Origin: Maribacter arenosus
GTDB lineage: Bacteria; Bacteroidota; Bacteroidia; Flavobacteriales; Flavobacteriaceae
Reading direction: 5' to 3'
NCBI RefSeq assembly: GCF_014610845.1
Contig: NZ_JABTCG010000004.1
Span: 62,001-126,000, forward strand
DNA length: 64,000 bases
Numbering within the stretch: the stretch's first letter is position 1; every line of letters starts with the position of its first letter. Below, one piece after another: positions 53,307 through 63,067 of the stretch. The translations under genes were made by a program, and so were the position numbers. The notes under the pieces were generated by a model. The model saw only the letters and a list, made by a program, of their open reading frames with translations. It did not search any database and was not told the origin of the DNA.

Positions 53307-53729
53307 ATGAAAGAAACGTTTCAAAAAATAATGTCCTCGGTTATGGCACTTATCGTGCTATTTTCCACCATGTCCTTCTCTTTGGATATGCATTTTTGTG
53401 GCGATCATTTAGTGGATTTTAGCCTGTTCGAAAATGTGGATACGTGCACGATGAAGGCAAAAATGTCCACATCATCCAAGGATTGCGCTATGATGGAAAC
53501 GGAAATGGACTGCTGTACCGATGTGGAAGTTATTCAACAAGGACAGGATGACCTGAAGATTTCATTCGATCAAATTACTTTTGATCAACACGCATTCGTT
53601 GTTTCTTTTGTGTATTCGTATATCAATTTATTCGAAGGGATTGACGAAAATATTGTCCCCTTTAAAGATTATGCTCCGCCACCGCTGATACGGGATATAC
53701 AGATCCTAGATCAGACGTTCCTCATTTGA
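53307..53729 (+). CDS. HYC_CC_PP-family small cysteine-rich exported protein
   Basis: 140 residues from the ATG at 53307. A signal/anchor helix (SSVMALIVLFSTMSFSLD) is followed by MHFCGDHLVD (HxC variant of the HYC motif), a cysteine-rich patch including MDCCTD, and the ending YAPPPLIRDIQILDQTFLI (the PP motif). This is the HYC_CC_PP family found at the head of Bacteroidota copper/heavy metal efflux operons. Thought to handle copper or other metals in the periplasm; direct function not known. It precedes cusA by 109 bases containing two hairpins. Confidence 0.82.
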   Translation: MKETFQKIMSSVMALIVLFSTMSFSLDMHFCGDHLVDFSLFENVDTCTMKAKMSTSSKDCAMMETEMDCCTDVEVIQQGQDDLKISFDQITFDQHAFVVSFVYSYINLFEGIDENIVPFKDYAPPPLIRDIQILDQTFLI

Positions 53730-53749
53730 TTTTTAAACTTTGGAAAATT

Positions 53750-53810
53750 AGCCCAACGGCAAACGCTGTTATTGGGCTTGTTCTGTTGTACGCATGGTTT
53801 CCTCCATGCG
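53750..53810 (+). other. Two tandem stem-loops in the cusA leader
   Basis: AGCCCAA (53750-53756) pairs with TTGGGCT (53772-53778), and CGCATGG (53791-53797) pairs with CCATGCG (53804-53810). Neither ends in a strong T-run. They may stabilise or process the mRNA between the HYC_CC_PP gene and cusA, or form a regulated leader; their place directly before cusA suggests a role in balancing the two genes. Confidence 0.45.
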
Positions 53811-53838
53811 GTTTCTAATTGTTTAATAATCAATTCCT

Positions 53839-56800
53839 ATGCTAAACAAAGGCATCAAATTTCTTATCGAGAATAAACTTGTGGCGGTACTTATGCTCCT
53901 ACTTTTTGTAGGATGGGGTACCGTAAATGCACCGTTTAATTGGGACACAGGCTTCTTGCCCAGCAATCCCGTCGCTGTGGACGCCATCCCCGATATTGGA
54001 GAGAACCAACAAATCGTTTTTACCAAATGGCCTGGCAGATCTCCACAGGATATCGAAGACCAGATTTCCTATCCGTTGACGACTTCTTTGCTAGGCATCC
54101 CTGGCGTTCGAACCATTCGAAGTTCGTCCATGTTCGGGTTTTCGAGCATCTATATCATTTTTGAAGAGGATGTGGAATTCTATTGGAGTCGTAGTCGAAT
54201 CCTAGAAAAACTGAACTCCCTCCCAAGTAATTTGCTTCCAGAGGGGGTTAATCCTGCTTTGGGCCCGGATGCGACGGCATTGGGTCAGATTTTCTGGTAT
54301 ACCTTGGAAGGCAGGGATGAAGAAGGAAATGTAACAGGCGGTTGGGACCTACAAGAACTGAGAAGTATTCAGGACTACTATGTAAAATACGGACTGGCCG
54401 CCGCAAGTGGTGTTTCAGAAGTGGCTTCAATCGGGGGGTATGTGCAAGAATACCAGATCGATGTGGACCCTGAATTGATGAAGCAATACAATATTGGACT
54501 TCATCAGGTGGTCAATGCTGTTAAACAAAGCAATCGCGATATTGGTGCGCAGACCTTGGAAATCAACCAGGCCGAATATTTGGTACGTGGCCTAGGGTAT
54601 GTAGAATCTTTGGAAGATATTAAAAATGCGGTGGTTACCTCAGAAGATTATACTTCCATCCGGGTTAAGGATATCGCCAATGTTTCAATCGGCCCAGCCG
54701 TGCGACGAGGTATTCTCGACAAGGAAGGCGCCGAGGTGGTCGGTGGTGTTGTGGTAGCCAGATATGGGGCAAACCCGTTGGAGGTCATCAATAATGTAAA
54801 AGACCAAATCGCGGAGTTAAGTACTGGACTCCCTTCTAAACTACTTAGCGATGGGCGCACTTCCCAACTGACCATTGTACCGTTTTACGACCGTACCGAA
54901 CTGATCCAAGAAACCTTGGGGACCTTGAACGAAGCCTTGACCTTGGAGATACTGATAACTATTTTGGTCATCATTATCATGGTTTTCAACCTGAGGGCAT
55001 CCATCCTTATTTCAGGATTGTTGCCAGTCGCTGTATTGATGGTTTTTGTCACCATGAAATTGTTCAATGTTGACGCCAATATCGTTGCGCTTTCTGGTAT
55101 TGCCATTGCCATTGGCACCATGGTCGATATGGGCGTGATACTGGCCGAGAATATGATACGGCATTTAGAAGATGAAAAATTACGCCTTGGTGAGAATGGG
55201 ACTGTATTAACTATTAATGAGGTAATTTACAACGCCACAGCAGAAGTTTCAGGCGCCATAGTTACCGCGGTAATGACCACTATAATCAGCTTTATTCCCG
55301 TATTTACGATGATAGGGGCCGAAGGCAAACTCTTTCGCCCACTTGCCTTTACCAAAACGATGGCGCTTTCTGCATCTCTGTTCATCGCACTCTTTCTAAT
55401 ACCACCATTTGCCGCTTACTTGTTTAGAAAAAGTGATGTCAGGGAACGTTCAAAATACGTTGTCAATGGGATATTAATCGCTTTGGGAATCGCAGCGCTT
55501 ATATATGGATACTGGTTGGGACTACTCTTGATAGCTTTCGGCAGTACTGGATTCTGGTTTACCGCCAAACAACGCGATAAGTATAACCTGGCCATTTTCA
55601 ATGTTCAATTTTCGCTGAACAAGAACGCGATCAACATTATTCTTTCCGTTATTGCCCTTGTTTTTCTACTGGCCGGGTATTGGCGCCCCTTGGGATTTGA
55701 CCGAAGTATCGTGATGAATCTAATTTTCGTATCCATGGTCTGCTTTGGCCTACTCGGTTCATTTTCCCTGTTCAAGAGCTACTATGCCAGGATACTCCGC
55801 TGGGCATTACAGAACAGGGTATTGTTTTTAATTGTACCCGCTACCGTTTTGACTCTAGGCATCGTAATAATGAACAATACGGGTAAAGAGTTTATGCCCG
55901 CTTTGAATGAAGGTTCTTTTTTATTGATGCCCACTTCGCTTCCGCATGCAGGGGTAGCCGAAAACAAAAGGGTTTTACAACAGTTGGATATGGCCGTGGC
56001 CAGTATTCCCGAAATAAAGACCGTGGTTGGCAAGTCGGGTAGAACGGAATCTGCGTTAGATCCCGCTCCGCTTTCTATGTATGAAAACGTAATCCTCTAC
56101 AAACCGGAGTATATGCGCAATAAGGAAGGTAAACGACAGCGCTATAAGGTCGATGAAAATGGATTTTTTGAGTTAAAGGATGGAAGTTTCTTTTTGAATC
56201 CCAATACCGTTATAGAAGAAAAAAAGTCCGAGTATGAAGGAAGCGACATTCAGGATTTTTCTGATATAACCCATGAAAACCTGATTCCCGATACCAAAGG
56301 GGAATATTACCGAAACTGGCGCCCGGAAATTCATTCGCCCGACGACATCTGGAACGAAATCGTTCGGGTAACGAAATTGCCTGGCGTTACTTCCGCACCA
56401 AAACTACAGCCGATTGAAACGCGATTGGTCATGTTACAGACCGGGATGCGAGCTCCAATGGGGATTAAAGTCAAGGGCCAGGATTTACGACAAATTGAAG
56501 CTTTCGGAATAGCCCTTGAAAATATCCTTAAAGAGTCCGAGGGAGTTAAGGACGAGGCGGTATTTGCCGATCGGATCGTTGGAAAACCTTATCTGTTGAT
56601 CGATATCGATCGGGAGGCTTTGGCACGATATGGCATTCTTGTGGAGGATGTACAACAGGTGTTAGAGGTTGCCGTTGGCGGCATGACCTTGACCCAAACC
56701 GTCGAAGGCAGGGAACGCTATGGGGTTCGGGTACGCTACCCGAGGGAACTTAGGGAAAATCCTGGGGATATTAATAATATTTATGTGCCTGTTGCAAAAG

Positions 56801-57648
56801 GCAGTCCCGTACCATTGGGTGAATTGGTAACCATCCGATATGAGCAAGGGCCGCAGGTTATTAAAAGCGAGGATACGTTCCTGGTCGGTTATGTGCTCTT
56901 TGACAAGATGGATGGCTATGCTGAGGTAGATGTGGTAGAAGATGCGCAAGCGCTGATACAGCAAAAAATCAAAAAGGGTGAATTGGTAGTACCAAAAGGA
57001 ATGAGCTATCGATTTACCGGCACCTATGAAAATCAATTGCGGGCTGAAAAAACCCTCTCGGTGGTGGTGCCCTTGGCACTGATGATTATCTTTTTGATCC
57101 TTTATTTTCAGTTCCGTTCAGTAACCACTTCCTTAATGGTATTTACGGGTATTGCGGTTGCATTCGCCGGGGGGTTTATTATGATTTGGCTTTACGGTCA
57201 AGATTGGTTCTTCAATTTTAATTTGTTCGGGGAGAATATGCGTGAGCTTTTCAATATGAAGACCATTAACCTGAGTGTTGCGGTTTGGGTAGGTTTTATT
57301 GCCTTGTTCGGTATCGCTACAGACGACGGGGTTGTCATGGCCACCTACTTAACACAAACCTTTAATAGGGAAGCACCCACGAACAGAAAGGGGATTCGTT
57401 CCGCAACTTTGGAAGCCGCTGAAAAACGAATCAGACCTTGTTTGATGACCACGGTCACTACCGTCTTGGCCCTATTGCCCGTTCTTACATCAACGGGAAA
57501 AGGAAGCGATATTATGATACCGATGGCCATACCTATTTTTGGTGGGATGCTGATCGATATTACATCCTACTTTTTAGTTCCTGTTCTCTATAGCTGGCAG
57601 CAAGAGATTTTGCTTTCACGAAAGCTAGATAAGACTTTAAAAGCATAA
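53839..57648 (+). CDS. cusA: CusA/CzcA-family heavy-metal RND efflux pump, long form
   Basis: 1269 residues, longer than the ~1045 of E. coli CusA. N-terminal IKFLIENKLVAVLMLLLFV helix, PDIGENQQIVFTKWPGRSPQDIE, a first large periplasmic part, then membrane part with NVDANIVALSGIAIAIGTMVDMGVILAEN (family aspartate). The extra length is an insert of several hydrophobic helices at about 525-650 and an acidic loop around 780-830. The RND ends with the TDDGVVMAT and second membrane part (ATLEAAEKRIRPCLMTT). With the TolC-like protein and CusB it forms a pump across the envelope for copper(I)/silver or divalent metals. Ends 3 bases before the TolC-like gene. Confidence 0.92.
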   Translation: MLNKGIKFLIENKLVAVLMLLLFVGWGTVNAPFNWDTGFLPSNPVAVDAIPDIGENQQIVFTKWPGRSPQDIEDQISYPLTTSLLGIPGVRTIRSSSMFGFSSIYIIFEEDVEFYWSRSRILEKLNSLPSNLLPEGVNPALGPDATALGQIFWYTLEGRDEEGNVTGGWDLQELRSIQDYYVKYGLAAASGVSEVASIGGYVQEYQIDVDPELMKQYNIGLHQVVNAVKQSNRDIGAQTLEINQAEYLVRGLGYVESLEDIKNAVVTSEDYTSIRVKDIANVSIGPAVRRGILDKEGAEVVGGVVVARYGANPLEVINNVKDQIAELSTGLPSKLLSDGRTSQLTIVPFYDRTELIQETLGTLNEALTLEILITILVIIIMVFNLRASILISGLLPVAVLMVFVTMKLFNVDANIVALSGIAIAIGTMVDMGVILAENMIRHLEDEKLRLGENGTVLTINEVIYNATAEVSGAIVTAVMTTIISFIPVFTMIGAEGKLFRPLAFTKTMALSASLFIALFLIPPFAAYLFRKSDVRERSKYVVNGILIALGIAALIYGYWLGLLLIAFGSTGFWFTAKQRDKYNLAIFNVQFSLNKNAINIILSVIALVFLLAGYWRPLGFDRSIVMNLIFVSMVCFGLLGSFSLFKSYYARILRWALQNRVLFLIVPATVLTLGIVIMNNTGKEFMPALNEGSFLLMPTSLPHAGVAENKRVLQQLDMAVASIPEIKTVVGKSGRTESALDPAPLSMYENVILYKPEYMRNKEGKRQRYKVDENGFFELKDGSFFLNPNTVIEEKKSEYEGSDIQDFSDITHENLIPDTKGEYYRNWRPEIHSPDDIWNEIVRVTKLPGVTSAPKLQPIETRLVMLQTGMRAPMGIKVKGQDLRQIEAFGIALENILKESEGVKDEAVFADRIVGKPYLLIDIDREALARYGILVEDVQQVLEVAVGGMTLTQTVEGRERYGVRVRYPRELRENPGDINNIYVPVAKGSPVPLGELVTIRYEQGPQVIKSEDTFLVGYVLFDKMDGYAEVDVVEDAQALIQQKIKKGELVVPKGMSYRFTGTYENQLRAEKTLSVVVPLALMIIFLILYFQFRSVTTSLMVFTGIAVAFAGGFIMIWLYGQDWFFNFNLFGENMRELFNMKTINLSVAVWVGFIALFGIATDDGVVMATYLTQTFNREAPTNRKGIRSATLEAAEKRIRPCLMTTVTTVLALLPVLTSTGKGSDIMIPMAIPIFGGMLIDITSYFLVPVLYSWQQEILLSRKLDKTLKA

Positions 57649-57651
57649 ACT

Positions 57652-58884
57652 ATGAAAACCTTAAAATTACATACATACCTGTTTTTTGTTACTAGTTTCT
57701 TGAGTCTCTCAATAAATGCACAACAATTACAATCTTACATTCAGGAAGCTGAGCTAAACAACCCTCAAATACAGGCTTATGAACTCCGCTATAACATTGC
57801 CCAAGAAAAAGTTAGGGAAGCGAATTCTTTGCCTAACACCACCGTAAGTGCAGGCTATTTTGTGAGTGAGCCTGAAACACGAACTGGCGCGCAACGTGCC
57901 CGATTTTCAGTTTCCCAAATGTTACCTTGGTTTGGTACGATTACAGCTCGAGAGAATTATGCTAGTTCAATGGCGGAAACAGATTTCGTTGAAATTGCCA
58001 TCGCCAAACGTAAACTCGCGTTGTCGATTGCCCAATCGTACTACGAATTGTATGCGATTAATGCCAAACAAAGTGTATTGGATGAAAATACGCAATTGCT
58101 TAAAACCTATGAACGGTTAGCATTGACTTCAGTAGAAGTGGGGAAGGCCTCCGCTGTAGATGTCCTCCGCTTACAGATTAGACAGAATGAACTGCATCAA
58201 CTAAAAGCGGTTTTGGGTCAAGAATTCCTGGCGGAGCAGTCTAATTTCAATAATCTCTTAAACCGAAAACAAAGTATAGCTGTCAAGGTCGTTTCCGACT
58301 TGTTATTGCCATTGGAAGAACCTGTTTATCTACAAGACAGTTTAGAGCTTAATCCTGAACTGATCAAATATGATAGACTTTATGAATCCATAACCCAGTC
58401 TGAATTAATTAATCAGAAACAAAGTGCACCAGATATCGGTTTTGGATTGGATTATGTTCCCGTTTCTGAACGAACTGACATGGATTTTAGCGACAATGGG
58501 AAGGATATTGTGATGCCTATGGTTTCACTTTCCATTCCAATTTTCAATAACCGATTCAAATCGATTACCAAACAGAATGAACTGCGCCAAAAAGAAATCG
58601 AATTACAAAAGATGGAACGCCTAAATGTGTTGAAAACCACCTTTGCAAAAGCGATAGCGATGCAAAACCAAGCACGGATAAATATCAATACACAAGAAAA
58701 AAATCTAAAACAGGCCAGGGATGCAGAAGAAATCCTGACCAAAAACTACGAAACAGGTACTATCGACTTCAATGAGGTGTTAGACATTCAAGAATTGCAA
58801 CTGAGGTTTCAGTTGAACGGAGTAGAAGCCGTAAAAAGTTATTATGTGCAATCCGCTGTTATCAATTACTTAACGAATCAATAA
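57652..58884 (+). CDS. TolC-family outer membrane efflux protein (CusC-like)
   Basis: 410 residues with a signal peptide (TYLFFVTSFLSLSINAQQ). Two repeats of long coiled-coil helices (LAQEKVREANSLPNTTVSAGYF early; later QNELRQKEIELQKMERL) and the closing SYYVQSAVINYLTNQ part match TolC/OEP proteins. Forms the outer membrane exit duct for the CusA pump. Three-base spacing from cusA shows co-expression. Confidence 0.88.
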   Translation: MKTLKLHTYLFFVTSFLSLSINAQQLQSYIQEAELNNPQIQAYELRYNIAQEKVREANSLPNTTVSAGYFVSEPETRTGAQRARFSVSQMLPWFGTITARENYASSMAETDFVEIAIAKRKLALSIAQSYYELYAINAKQSVLDENTQLLKTYERLALTSVEVGKASAVDVLRLQIRQNELHQLKAVLGQEFLAEQSNFNNLLNRKQSIAVKVVSDLLLPLEEPVYLQDSLELNPELIKYDRLYESITQSELINQKQSAPDIGFGLDYVPVSERTDMDFSDNGKDIVMPMVSLSIPIFNNRFKSITKQNELRQKEIELQKMERLNVLKTTFAKAIAMQNQARININTQEKNLKQARDAEEILTKNYETGTIDFNEVLDIQELQLRFQLNGVEAVKSYYVQSAVINYLTNQ

Positions 58885-58931
58885 AAATCGCAATATAATT
58901 ATTTGACTATCAATTTCTAAACCTAAAAAAA

Positions 58932-59474
58932 ATGAAAAGAACCGCTAACTTGACAATCGCAACAATAATGCTTATCTCTTTGGCCTCATGTGGCGACAAA
59001 AAGAACAAACAGGATACTAAAATAAGTACTCCTGACGAAATGGAGGCTATTAAAGAAAATACGCCAGAAATTGCCGATGCCTCCTTTTCGGACAGGATGA
59101 CCGGAAAGGTATTCGATGATTATCAACAGATTAGAATGGCGTTGGTCAATTCGGAAGCTGAAGAAGTGAACGAAGCAGCCGAAAACTTGGCCGAAAGTTT
59201 TACCGAGGAAAGTGAAGAGATGAAGTTGATGGCCTTGGCTATGGAAGAAACCGATGATATTGAAAAGCAACGGGAACTTTTCTCCAAATTAACTGAAAAG
59301 ATAGAACCTTTGTTCAAAGAATCCATTTCAGATGGGGCCATTTTCAAGCAGTTTTGTCCGATGGCCTTTGACGGAAAAGGGGGTTATTGGATTTCCAATA
59401 TGGAGGAAATCAGAAATCCATATTACGGAGATAAGATGTTGAAATGCGGGAAGGTAGTAGAAAAGATCCAGTAA
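58932..59474 (+). CDS. DUF3347-domain lipoprotein of the copper operon
   Basis: 180 residues. A lipobox LASC ends the signal, so it is a lipoprotein. The middle is a helical region (DRMTGKVFDDYQQIRMALV) and the end has CPMAFDGKGGYWIS and NPYYGDKMLKCG, the conserved DUF3347 ending with two cysteines and a methionine, plausible metal ligands. Such domains occur beside CusB/CopA in Bacteroidota. It is 47 bases after the TolC-like gene. Probably a periplasmic metal-binding factor; not tested. Confidence 0.82.
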   Translation: MKRTANLTIATIMLISLASCGDKKNKQDTKISTPDEMEAIKENTPEIADASFSDRMTGKVFDDYQQIRMALVNSEAEEVNEAAENLAESFTEESEEMKLMALAMEETDDIEKQRELFSKLTEKIEPLFKESISDGAIFKQFCPMAFDGKGGYWISNMEEIRNPYYGDKMLKCGKVVEKIQ

Positions 59475-59587
59475 GATAAAGTCCTGTTTTAGGAAGGGAA
59501 GTTATAGTTAATGGTTAGTGTTTAACCCTTCCTTTGACAGGCATTATAAGAAAACACATGAAATGAGCCATAGGGTCGAGCGTTAAG

Positions 59588-59610
59588 AAAATGTCCGGTG
59601 GACATTTTTA
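59588..59610 (+). other. Palindromic hairpin between the DUF3347 gene and copA
   Basis: AAAATGTCC and GGACATTTT flank the three-base loop GGT, a perfect 9-bp inverted repeat ending in a run of five T's. It could terminate the first transcript or act as an operator for copA; the stem has no other neighbour to explain it. The 279-base gap otherwise has no coding frame I can support. Confidence 0.5.
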
Positions 59611-59753
59611 GTGAAGAAGCCAGCTTGCGCGTTGGCAATACCAACCGAAATCGCAGATTCATGAATACCTTTAAAAAACAAATAATAACTAATGAACTAA
59701 ATGTTCAATGTCGAATCACATCTGACCTTTAAAGAACAAAAAAATTTGAACAG

Positions 59754-62255
59754 ATGAAACATACGTATCATATACACGGAATGACTTGCAACGGTTGTCG
59801 AAACTATGTGGAAGAAACACTCTCAAAAGTAGAAGGTGTGACCTTGGTTTCGGTCGATTTGGAAAAGGCCGAGGCGACCATTGAAATGGAAGAGCATATT
59901 CCTTTCGAGACATTTCAGGAAGCCCTGAAAAAAGATGGAGGGCACTATACAATTCATAAACAAGGCGAGCATCATCATTCGCCAGAAAAGAAGACGGAAA
60001 AACCAAAAGCCCATGGAAACGGCACCTTCTATTGTCCGATGCATTGTGAAGGCGACAAGACCTATGATAAACCTGGGGATTGTCCGGTCTGCGGAATGGA
60101 TTTGGTCGAGGAGCAAAACGTTGCATCCAATTCCCAGACGCAATTCACTTGCCCCATGCATCCAGAAATCGTTAGGGACGAACCGGGAAGCTGCCCCATC
60201 TGTGGAATGGACCTCGTACCCATGCAACCCGACCTATCCGCTGAGGAAAAGACCTATAAAAAGCTGCTCAAAAAATTGTGGATTGCCGCTGCTTTCACCT
60301 TGCCGATTTTCTTGATCGCGATGAGTGAAATGATTCCGAACAATCCACTTTACGTTGTAATGAAGCAAAAAAACTGGAACTGGATACAATTGGCACTATC
60401 CATTCCTGTCGTATTCTATGCTACATGGATGTTCTTTGAACGCGCTTATCGCTCTATCAAAACATGGAATCTCAATATGTTCACGCTTATTGGGATCGGT
60501 GCTGGTGTTGCTTGGATTTTTAGCGTTTTCGGGATGTTATTACCCGATTTCTTCCCTGCCCAGTTTAAAACGGAAACGGGTAGCGTACATGTCTATTTTG
60601 AGGCGGCCACGGTCATCTTGACCTTGGTGTTGTTGGGACAGGTATTGGAGGCCCGTGCACACAGCAAAACAAATACCGCTGTTAAGGAATTGCTGAAACT
60701 TGCACCGAACAAAGCGATTCGGGTCAAGGATGGAAAGGAAGAAGAAATCGGCATTGATGACATTGAATTGGGTGATATCCTTCGGGTAAAACCAGGGGAT
60801 AAGATTCCAGTAGATGGGGCGATTACCGAAGGAAATACTTCATTGGATGAATCCATGATTACCGGCGAACCCATTCCCGTAAACAAGTCCGTGGGCGATA
60901 AAGTCAGCAGCGGAACCATCAATGGTAACCAATCCTTTTTGATGATTGCGGAAAAGATAGGTTCCGACACTTTGCTCTCACAGATTGTACGTATGGTCAA
61001 CGAGGCCAGTCGTAGCAAAGCGCCTATTCAAAACTTGGCAGATAAGGTTTCGGGGTATTTTGTTCCGGTAGTGGTGTTGGTTGCTATGATAACCTTTGCG
61101 GTTTGGGCCATTTGGGGACCGGAACCGGCTTATGTTTATGCCTTGGTCAATGCCATAGCTGTTCTCATTATTGCGTGTCCTTGTGCCTTGGGTCTGGCTA
61201 CGCCCATGTCGGTTATGGTGGGTGTAGGCAAGGGGGCACAGAATGGCGTCCTTATCAAAAATGCGGAAGCCTTGGAAAAGATGCATAAAGTAGATACCCT
61301 TATCGTCGATAAGACCGGGACCTTGACCGAAGGAAAACCCACGGTGGAGGCCATCGGGACTTCTCGGGATTCCTACTCGGAGACAGAAGTACTACAGTAT
61401 ATCGTTTCCCTAAATCAATTGAGCGAACATCCCTTGGCAGAGGCAACGGTCAACTATGGTAAAGCACAAGGGATATCCCTATTAAAAGTGGACTTATTCA
61501 ATGCCGTTACGGGTAAGGGTGTTGAAGGCACTGTAAATGGAAAAAAGGTTTCGTTGGGGAATTTTAAAATGATGGAACATGCAGATGCAGCGATGACCAC
61601 CAACCTTCGGGATGAGGCACTGAACTATCAAAAACAAGGCAAAACGGTTTCATATCTGACCATAGATGGAAATGCGGTTGGTTATGTGGTTATCGGCGAC
61701 AAAATAAAGGGGACAAGTGCAAAGGCCATCAAGGAATTACAGGACAAAGGTATTGCCGTCATCATGCTAACGGGGGACAACTATGATACGGCACGGGCTG
61801 TGGCCAGTGAACTGGACTTGGCCGATTATAAAGCAGGAATGCTTCCGGAGGACAAACTCAAGGAGGTCGAGAAATTGCAAGAAAATGGGAAAATAGTTGC
61901 GATGGCAGGAGATGGCATCAACGATGCCCCCGCATTGGCCAAAAGCGATGTGGGTATCGCCATGGGCACAGGTACGGATGTCGCCATCGAGAGTGCAACC
62001 ATTACCTTGGTAAAGGGCGATCTGCATGGCATTGTCAAGGCAAGGAACCTAAGCGATAAGGTTATGAAGAACATTAAACAGAACCTATTCTTTGCGTTGG
62101 TGTACAATACCCTTGGGGTGCCTATTGCCGCAGGGGTACTCTATCCCTTTTTCGGGCTATTGCTCTCCCCGATGATAGCCGCTGCCGCAATGAGTTTTAG
62201 CTCCGTTTCGGTAATAGCCAATGCCTTGAGATTACGAACAACTAAAATCGATTAA
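59754..62255 (+). CDS. copA: Copper-translocating P-type ATPase (CopA-like) with metal-binding domains
   Basis: 833 residues. N-terminal HMA domain with MTCNGC (Cys12 and Cys15), then two heavy-metal-binding motifs of the CPMH...CPxCGMDL type (about 93-120 and 131-157). Eight membrane helices follow, with ion-path CPC at 475-477 ([13 protein letters not shown]), phosphorylation Asp519 in DKTGTLTEG, and hinge [12 protein letters not shown]. Exports Cu(I) from the cytoplasm at the expense of ATP. Own leader after a 279-base gap; a terminator follows it. Confidence 0.93.
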   Translation: MKHTYHIHGMTCNGCRNYVEETLSKVEGVTLVSVDLEKAEATIEMEEHIPFETFQEALKKDGGHYTIHKQGEHHHSPEKKTEKPKAHGNGTFYCPMHCEGDKTYDKPGDCPVCGMDLVEEQNVASNSQTQFTCPMHPEIVRDEPGSCPICGMDLVPMQPDLSAEEKTYKKLLKKLWIAAAFTLPIFLIAMSEMIPNNPLYVVMKQKNWNWIQLALSIPVVFYATWMFFERAYRSIKTWNLNMFTLIGIGAGVAWIFSVFGMLLPDFFPAQFKTETGSVHVYFEAATVILTLVLLGQVLEARAHSKTNTAVKELLKLAPNKAIRVKDGKEEEIGIDDIELGDILRVKPGDKIPVDGAITEGNTSLDESMITGEPIPVNKSVGDKVSSGTINGNQSFLMIAEKIGSDTLLSQIVRMVNEASRSKAPIQNLADKVSGYFVPVVVLVAMITFAVWAIWGPEPAYVYALVNAIAVLIIACPCALGLATPMSVMVGVGKGAQNGVLIKNAEALEKMHKVDTLIVDKTGTLTEGKPTVEAIGTSRDSYSETEVLQYIVSLNQLSEHPLAEATVNYGKAQGISLLKVDLFNAVTGKGVEGTVNGKKVSLGNFKMMEHADAAMTTNLRDEALNYQKQGKTVSYLTIDGNAVGYVVIGDKIKGTSAKAIKELQDKGIAVIMLTGDNYDTARAVASELDLADYKAGMLPEDKLKEVEKLQENGKIVAMAGDGINDAPALAKSDVGIAMGTGTDVAIESATITLVKGDLHGIVKARNLSDKVMKNIKQNLFFALVYNTLGVPIAAGVLYPFFGLLLSPMIAAAAMSFSSVSVIANALRLRTTKID

Positions 62256-62278
62256 GCAGCACGGTCTTTAGGACCTAA

Positions 62279-62309
62279 CTACAAGGTTTCTAAAATCTTG
62301 TAGGTTTTT
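62279..62309 (+). terminator. Probable terminator after copA
   Basis: CTACAAG (62279-62285) pairs with CTTGTAG (62297-62303) over an 11-base loop, followed by GTTTTTA. A plausible rho-independent or partial terminator between copA and the PepSY gene. Confidence 0.6.
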
Positions 62310-62338
62310 AAAAATGTAAACAAAATAATACATAAACA

Positions 62339-63040
62339 ATGGTAAAGCGTGAAACAGCCATTAAGATTCGTAAAATACATCGATACCTGGGAATTTTTCT
62401 GGGGATCCAATTTCTGCTATGGACGATAAGTGGGCTATATTTTAGTTGGACGGATATCGATGAAATCCACGGGGATCATTTTAAACAGGCAACACCGGGC
62501 CGAACGGCTTTTGTAGATTTAGTGGGCACTTCCCAATTAGATTATAAACAGCCCATTACGTCCTTGGAACTTCTTGAAATTGCCGATGAGCCATATTATT
62601 GGATCAATGAATCGACACTTATTAATGCCCGTTCGGGAGTTATTAAGGAAGAAGTTACCGAACAGGAAGCCATTAAAGTTGCCCAGCGTTATATGCGTCC
62701 TGATTTGGAATTCGACCAAATAAAGAGAATAGCAGGTGTTAACGAACACCACGAGTATAGGGGAAGACCTTTACCGGCTTATGAAATCTCCTATCGAACA
62801 GCGGAAAATCTAAAGGCCTATGTTGCCATTGAAAATGGTGCTTTTCAGACCGTTAGACATCGGAAGTGGCGATGGTTCGATTTTCTTTGGATGACCCATA
62901 CGATGGATTATCAGGGCAGGGATAACTTTAATACCATTGTTTTAAGGGCTTTCTCCTTTTTGGGACTATTAACCGTATTGAGTGGTTTTATGCTATGGTT
63001 CGTAAGTTCCCCTAGGATTAGAAAGAGAATAATTTATTAA
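62339..63040 (+). CDS. PepSY-domain membrane protein
   Basis: 233 residues. N-terminal membrane helix (IRKIHRYLGIFLGIQFLLWTISGLYFSW) with the early histidine of the PepSY_TM group, a periplasmic PepSY part (ITEQEAIKVAQRYM), and a second helix near the end (FLGLLTVLSGFMLWF). The D-x-x-WMTHTMDYQGRDNF segment is a family feature. Such proteins often sit beside iron or copper genes and may take part in metal reduction. It is followed 27 bases later by cusB. Function unproven. Confidence 0.82.
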   Translation: MVKRETAIKIRKIHRYLGIFLGIQFLLWTISGLYFSWTDIDEIHGDHFKQATPGRTAFVDLVGTSQLDYKQPITSLELLEIADEPYYWINESTLINARSGVIKEEVTEQEAIKVAQRYMRPDLEFDQIKRIAGVNEHHEYRGRPLPAYEISYRTAENLKAYVAIENGAFQTVRHRKWRWFDFLWMTHTMDYQGRDNFNTIVLRAFSFLGLLTVLSGFMLWFVSSPRIRKRIIY

Positions 63041-63067
63041 TTATATAAAAATGTAATCAGAAGAAAT

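Noticed and set aside
59823-60227. Minus-strand frame of 134 codons inside copA
   Set aside because: Shadow of the metal-binding part of the ATPase gene; no signal or motif of its own.
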